This document shows positions 60,283 to 64,000 of a stretch of 64,000 nt of DNA, piece after piece. Source of the stretch: Pomphorhynchus laevis. Lineage: Eukaryota; Acanthocephala; Palaeacanthocephala; Echinorhynchida; Pomphorhynchidae. A program made the translations under genes and the position numbers. The notes under the pieces were generated by a model, which was not told the DNA's origin, ran no database searches, and saw only the letters and a list, made by a program, of their open reading frames with translations. Every line of letters begins with the position of its first letter. Position 1 is the stretch's first letter. Where the stretch lies: the NCBI GenBank assembly GCA_012934845.2, contig WNNJ02001194.1, positions 1 to 64,000 on the forward strand, written 5' to 3'.

Positions 60283-60890
60283 TTGTATATGTCGTCAACC
60301 GTACGATGAAGAACAGTTCTACGTCGGATGTGATAGCTGTCAAAATTGGTTTTATGGTTCGTGTGTAAACGTCACTCCTGAACAAGCAGAAGAAATGAAA
60401 AAATACTTTTGCGATAAGTGCCTAGATGATAAACAATCAGTGATGGACGTTAAGTTAACGGTGAAACAGACCAAATTGATATCAAATCTGGTCAAGGATT
60501 TAAAGCAATACAAACTGGATTGACCTTTTCGAGAGCCTGTCAATCATGTTCAATATCCCCACTATTACCGAATAATTACAAATCCCATAGATCTGTCCGG
60601 ATTAAAGAATAACGTCGACAAAGGCAAATATCATTCACTATCTGAATTTGTTAACGATTCGACCAAGATCTTCGACAACTGCAGAGTATTTAATTCCGTA
60701 GACTCAATATTCTGACAATGCGCTGATGGTTTGTAAAATTATTTTGTTGAAGTGCTTAAAAGTTAAAGAGGAAGATAGTTGCCAAGCGTCATCAAAGAGA
60801 AAGCCGCGATGTTTTAAGCGACTTAGCAGGTGAAAGTAGTAACACTGGTGGTCGGGCTAATAAGATTAAGCCCGATGAAGATGAACCTTG
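60283..60890 (+). pseudogene. BPTF: BPTF/NURF301-like PHD finger plus bromodomain, pseudogene fragment
   Basis: In BPTF, the large subunit of the NURF chromatin remodeller, this PHD reads H3K4me3 and the bromodomain binds acetylated histones. The frame opens CICRQPYDEEQFYVGCDSCQ (PHD), with NWFYGSC where WYHGRC is expected, so the zinc-binding His is Tyr. CDKC closes the finger. A linker (VKQTKLISNLVKDLKQYKLD) is followed by the bromodomain: PFREPVNHVQYPHYYRIITN, KYHSLSEFVNDSTKIFDNC and RVFNS with the acetyl-lysine Asn. Stops: TGA at 60521 (in place of the conserved Trp), TGA at 60713, TAA at 60734, and a frameshift near 60770. After that a basic tail (KRHQRESRDVLSDLAGE) ends near 60889. Intronless over this span. 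It could be a processed or duplicated piece. Confidence 0.85.
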
Positions 60891-61172
60891 AAAACGAGCT
60901 TAGCATTGTTGGCGCAGGTGGCTAGTTGACGGCGTTGGTTTACATAAATATTTTTTATTTGTATACATATTTATTATTTTCAATTTATATATAATATAAA
61001 TTAAATTCAGTAAGCTGATTTGATTTATTACTCAATATATAAGATTTTCAATTTTTAGCGTGGTGCATCTTATCGTTTTGAGAAACGAACTTTTATATTT
61101 TATAGATGTTTACTTGTGATGTTTCGAAAACTAATTTTCACTTCCAAATTGAAGGTTAACATTTTACAAGGT
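60891..61172. other. AT-rich spacer
   Basis: No feature recognised apart from a short duplication of AAGGTTAACATTT at 61152 and 61169. Confidence 0.4.
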
Positions 61173-61325
61173 TAACATTTAATAAGGGTCGAAACGTGAA
61201 ATGTAGGTCTGTGTCAGCAGCTGATGAGACCCACCCAGACTGATTAGTAGCGTCCTGCTGTATCGAAAGTAAGATAATACCTGTGAGGATAATATCGTGC
61301 CACAATCGGAAAAATTTTACAAGGT
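61161..61325 (+). mobile_element. Short insert (141 bp) with 12-bp target-site-like repeats and hammerhead-like core boxes
   Basis: ATTTTACAAGGT occurs at 61161-61172 and 61314-61325 and brackets a 141-bp insert. The insert contains GGGTC-GAAAC (61186-61195), CAGCAG-CTGATGA-GACCC (61215-61232) and GCGTC-CTGCTG (61250-61260). GGGTC pairs with GACCC and CAGCAG with CTGCTG, and each pair sits exactly where hammerhead helices II and I would. No open frame and no tRNA-type promoter boxes. It looks like a small non-autonomous retroelement, possibly Penelope-related. Confidence 0.55.
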
Positions 61326-61622
61326 GTTCATCAATGTATAATTTCCTTATAAATAACTACTAACATTTTGTGATGATTGAACAAATGTGAATTGTATTAC
61401 TACCCTGTCGAGTTTGGATCTTTTTTGGTATAGCAACTTGTTGTATATTTCACCAATTTATCACTAATTTCTTTTTAACTTCTTACATGCCCATCGCTTA
61501 TGTATTTTTACAGATGATTCCCTGCTGCGTCATTGATAGTCGCGGTACGGATATAATGACGGTCATCACCATTTCTTTTTATATATGATTGCATTTTACT
61601 GAGACAATTTTTATTTTCGCCG

Positions 61623-61787
61623 ATGTCGTCACTTATCGGTAGCAGTAAAAACTATGTGAAAACTGCGCATGCAAAAATTTTGCCAGCGCATATACCAGAT
61701 CCACGACGAAACTATAAGCTTATATCAGACCCATATCTTCGTCCCGGGCATAAGGTGTTGTTTCGATATGATGGATTATCAAATCAA
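61623..61787 (+). CDS. SETD1: SETD1 exon 1
   Basis: 55 codons from ATG at 61623. Ends ...GLSNQ before GTAAGTATC. No upstream in-frame ATG was seen nearby; an extra 5' exon cannot be excluded. Confidence 0.78.
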
Positions 61788-62922
61788 GTAAGTATCTAAA
61801 GTTTGCAAAACAGTTCACTGAATGGCATTCTGTTTTACGTTTTGATAGCATAGATCACCTATTCAAGTATGTGATCCACGCAAGCTTTTGAAATCATCAA
61901 AGTCAAGTTTGTCTAAACGCCTGTCTGTCTTGCCTATACCAGACTATGCAGTTGTAAGCTTTATTAAACTTTTTACGTTCATTTTTTCTTATCTTTAGAG
62001 CGATTTCATCGGCAAAGTTGGCATACTACAGTCGGGCAATCTCTCTTCACCTTCTCCACAGGACTGCTCCAACTCTCCATTATTCTCACCAACTAATTCT
62101 ATCACACAACAGCAGTACAGTGAATGCCAAGATTACATATTATCTGTTAGCACAAAGAGAATTAGAAAACATCATAGCATTTCGACCAACTGCTCGCTGC
62201 TGCATCAGAAGAAGCGAAGGCGCAAGGAATATGTCTCTGCGTCTACTAGTAGCTTATCAACCCCTAATTTTGATAACAGTTCACCTGCTCTTTTACCGTC
62301 TTCATCCGAACCAAAAGAGAGCCTAGATTCACGTATAGCTGCTCTGCTTGGTGATCAGCAGCAATCAAATGCTGATCAAGCCGAGATAAACAATGCTCCC
62401 ACGAATGCTTCGTTGTTTCCTCCACTGCCTCAACTACCTATGCAACATCCACAGCAGATACTCCAAACAGGCCCAACTCAGAATTTTCTTCTAAATTCAA
62501 TGTTTGTACAAGGTGGCATAAATCTGCCCATATTTGATCCAAATCGTCCACCGCCTCCGCTTCCGTGCCTCCTACCTAACACATCTACGATTTTGTCACA
62601 ACCTGGTGGACATATTCTTTATCCAACTACTCCCGCACATCCAGCAACTTCATTTCCACCATGTTTACCATCTCCAATGCCTATCAATCCACCAATGATA
62701 TCACCGTTAAATGCAAATCCAGCAAACCCTGTTTTTTCAGCAATGGATTCTAATTGCCAAATTCTGAATACTCCTCTCAAAGTTCTGTGTCGCCGTGCTT
62801 TCGATGTTAGCATTGTAAACCTGAAATCTCAATTGCGAAAGAAACTTGGGAGGAAGATTCTGAAAGGTGTAGCTTACAAGTGTATTGACAATTGGTACGA
62901 ATCAAATGATATAAAAAATAAG
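61623..62922 (+). CDS. SETD1: SETD1/Set1-type H3K4 methyltransferase, N-terminal part (exons 1-3; continues beyond window)
   Basis: SETD1 is the catalytic subunit of COMPASS, which methylates histone H3 lysine 4. Exon 1 (61623-61787), exon 2 (61849-61953) and exon 3 (61999-62922) have GT/AG borders, all phase 0, with introns of 61 and 45 bp. Together they give 398 residues. Residues 27-50 (PRRNYKLISDPYLRPGHKVL, then FRYDG) are the conserved N-terminal motif. VCDPRKL and PIPDYAVSDFIGKVG follow, in the position of the human DPR and DEFYIG strings. Residues 100-240 are Ser/Gln-rich with a basic KKRRRK patch. Residues 240-350 are Pro-rich (RPPPPLP). Residues ~360-398 (LRKKLGRKILKGVAYKCI, then DNWYES) match the conserved central helix that in human reads like RKMVE-x6-FDEWW. 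No RRM is recognised. SET and post-SET would lie past the right edge. Confidence 0.82.
61849..61953 (+). CDS. SETD1: SETD1 exon 2
   Basis: 35 codons between TTTTGATAG and GTAAGC: HRSPIQVCDPRKLL ... LPIPDYAV. Joins exon 1 and exon 3 in phase 0. Confidence 0.78.
61999..62922 (+). CDS. SETD1: SETD1 exon 3
   Basis: 308 codons between ATCTTTAG and AAG|GTAAGT. Opens SDFIGKVG and ends with the conserved central helix. It is open throughout, including the stretch before 62413. Confidence 0.8.
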
Positions 62923-63289
62923 GTAAGTCTTCAACTTATATTTCTTTTCACAAATAAACCGGTCAAAATGTAGTTTTTTATCGTATGACAACTGGGCAGT
63001 TTACAGCGTTTAGTAAACTTAGTGCTTATCAAATTTGTTTCATTCAAAATAAATGGAAAGAAGCATACGCTCAATAATTTTTGCATTAGAAATTTAATTA
63101 TGAAATGCTTAAGATTCTATTATTAATGTAAATTCTAAAATGTTAAAGCTCAATTTAATTTTTTAGGAATAAATTCTTGAAATTTGAAAAGCTATAACAA
63201 TAAGGATTTTGTTAACAACTATCTATAACCAATAAAAAGTTTTAAAAAGAAGAAACACGAAGAAAAAGAAAACATAGTCAGTTCAGTCT
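62923..63289. other. SETD1: SETD1 intron 3, first part
   Basis: AT-rich intron sequence following the GTAAGT donor. No exon recognised before the LINE insertion. Confidence 0.5.
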
Positions 63290-63885
63290 TTAATGGAGTC
63301 TTCATTGTGTCACGGCCTTAGGTCCACAGGGATCTGAGCCATCCAGCCAATCCAACACGCCGCTCTCCGACTAACCACCCGGGGTCTCTCACTCCCCGAA
63401 GAATCTAATCGAGGCGGACTATGCTCGGTAATCGCGAGATGAGGAGCTTGAGAAATCTTGGTCTTTGCTCTGGGGGACGTTTTCTTGAAAATAAGACTAA
63501 TCCCGAGATAGCCCAAGTATCACAGAGCCGCACTTGGGTTTTCCCATTCAATGACAGATGCTGAGCCAGTTTCAGGGCCCACCTAGCTTTCTTCATGATA
63601 CGTTTGAGTCTATCTAGGTCAGCTTTCGCTGACCAGTTCACCGTAATAGTGAACCCCAGGTATTTTACTCGACTTGTGAAGGTATTAAGTGGTTTTTTTT
63701 GCAAATATAGAGGATAGAGCTCAGAGTGCTTATCTCTTCAATTTTTTCTTGGTGGCAGGGGCCCTATTTAAGACGATCACCTGTGATTTCGACGAGTTCA
63801 AAATAAGATTGAACATGGTTAACTGTTCTTTTAATCTTAAAAAGAAACGGCTGGTATCCCAGACTACATATATAGAGCTCAGAGT
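63290..63885 (-). mobile_element. I/R1-like LINE, 3' fragment inside the SETD1 intron
   Basis: Minus-strand C-terminal ORF2 (FTSRVKYLGFTITVNWSAKA, RLKRIMKKARWALKLAQHL, ISGLVLFSRKRPPEQRPRFL, CWIGWMAQIPVDLRP). The 3' UTR ends at about 63290. The RT proper is represented only by its last part at 63720-63860. A string from about 63715 (TAGAGCTCAGAGTGCTTATC) recurs at 63871, so the 5' end is scrambled. Confidence 0.82.
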
Positions 63886-64000
63886 GCTTATCATGAGCTA
63901 TGAATTCCACCAATACTAAAATGTGGCTCACTGCTATTTGCTTATAGATAGGATTAAAGTAATTTGCAGAATAAAAAAATCATTATAATTTCAATGATAT

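Noticed and set aside
60283-60760. TGA in place of a conserved tryptophan, hinting at a changed genetic code
   Set aside because: A second TGA replaces a non-Trp residue and TAA stops and a frameshift also occur; ALG11 and SETD1 use TGG normally and ALG11 ends with TGA.

Overview
The window is nuclear DNA of an invertebrate animal. It is AT-rich, its host genes have introns, and it is packed with decayed retroelements. The animal assignment rests on three recognisable host sequences: a five-exon ALG11 mannosyltransferase (minus strand, 370-10981), the 5' part of a SETD1/Set1 histone methyltransferase gene (plus strand, 61623-62922, running off the right edge), and a broken copy of a BPTF/NURF301-type PHD finger plus bromodomain (60283-60890). 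The repeat content (CR1- and L2-like LINEs, an I/R1-like LINE, a Penelope-like element and foldback DNA elements) fits an invertebrate. I cannot name the species.

Layout. 1-11000: ALG11, whose introns 1 and 3 (5.2 and 3.9 kb) hold a Penelope-like element, an old tyrosine-recombinase/LTR-type retroelement fossil, a LINE tail inside a duplicated 0.6-kb segment, and a 175-bp tandem repeat. 11000-17600: AT-rich DNA with a 274-bp palindrome, an I/R1-like LINE and a TA-flanked inverted-repeat element. 17597-18169: one unrecognised single-ORF gene. 18370-58660: almost continuous LINE debris, with at least four CR1-like subfamilies, about a dozen pieces of one L2-like family, and one long I/R1-like copy with both ORFs. 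58660-61600: AT-rich DNA, a Penelope end, the BPTF relic and a 141-bp insert flanked by direct repeats. 61623-64000: the SETD1 gene, with another I/R1-like LINE tail in its last visible intron.

The host genes are functionally unrelated: ALG11 acts in N-glycan precursor assembly on the ER, and SETD1 methylates H3K4 in COMPASS. The LINE families share the usual plan (nucleic-acid-binding ORF1, then endonuclease plus reverse transcriptase). Most copies are 5'-truncated and broken.

The observation most worth a second look is the 141-bp insert at 61173-61313. It carries all three hammerhead-ribozyme core boxes, and each box is flanked by exactly complementary helix strands, but the strands occur in an order that no known hammerhead type has. 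The ends of the Penelope-like element show the same order of boxes. All calls were made by eye. Splice sites for ALG11 and SETD1 were placed by keeping reading frame and family similarity together with GT/AG borders.
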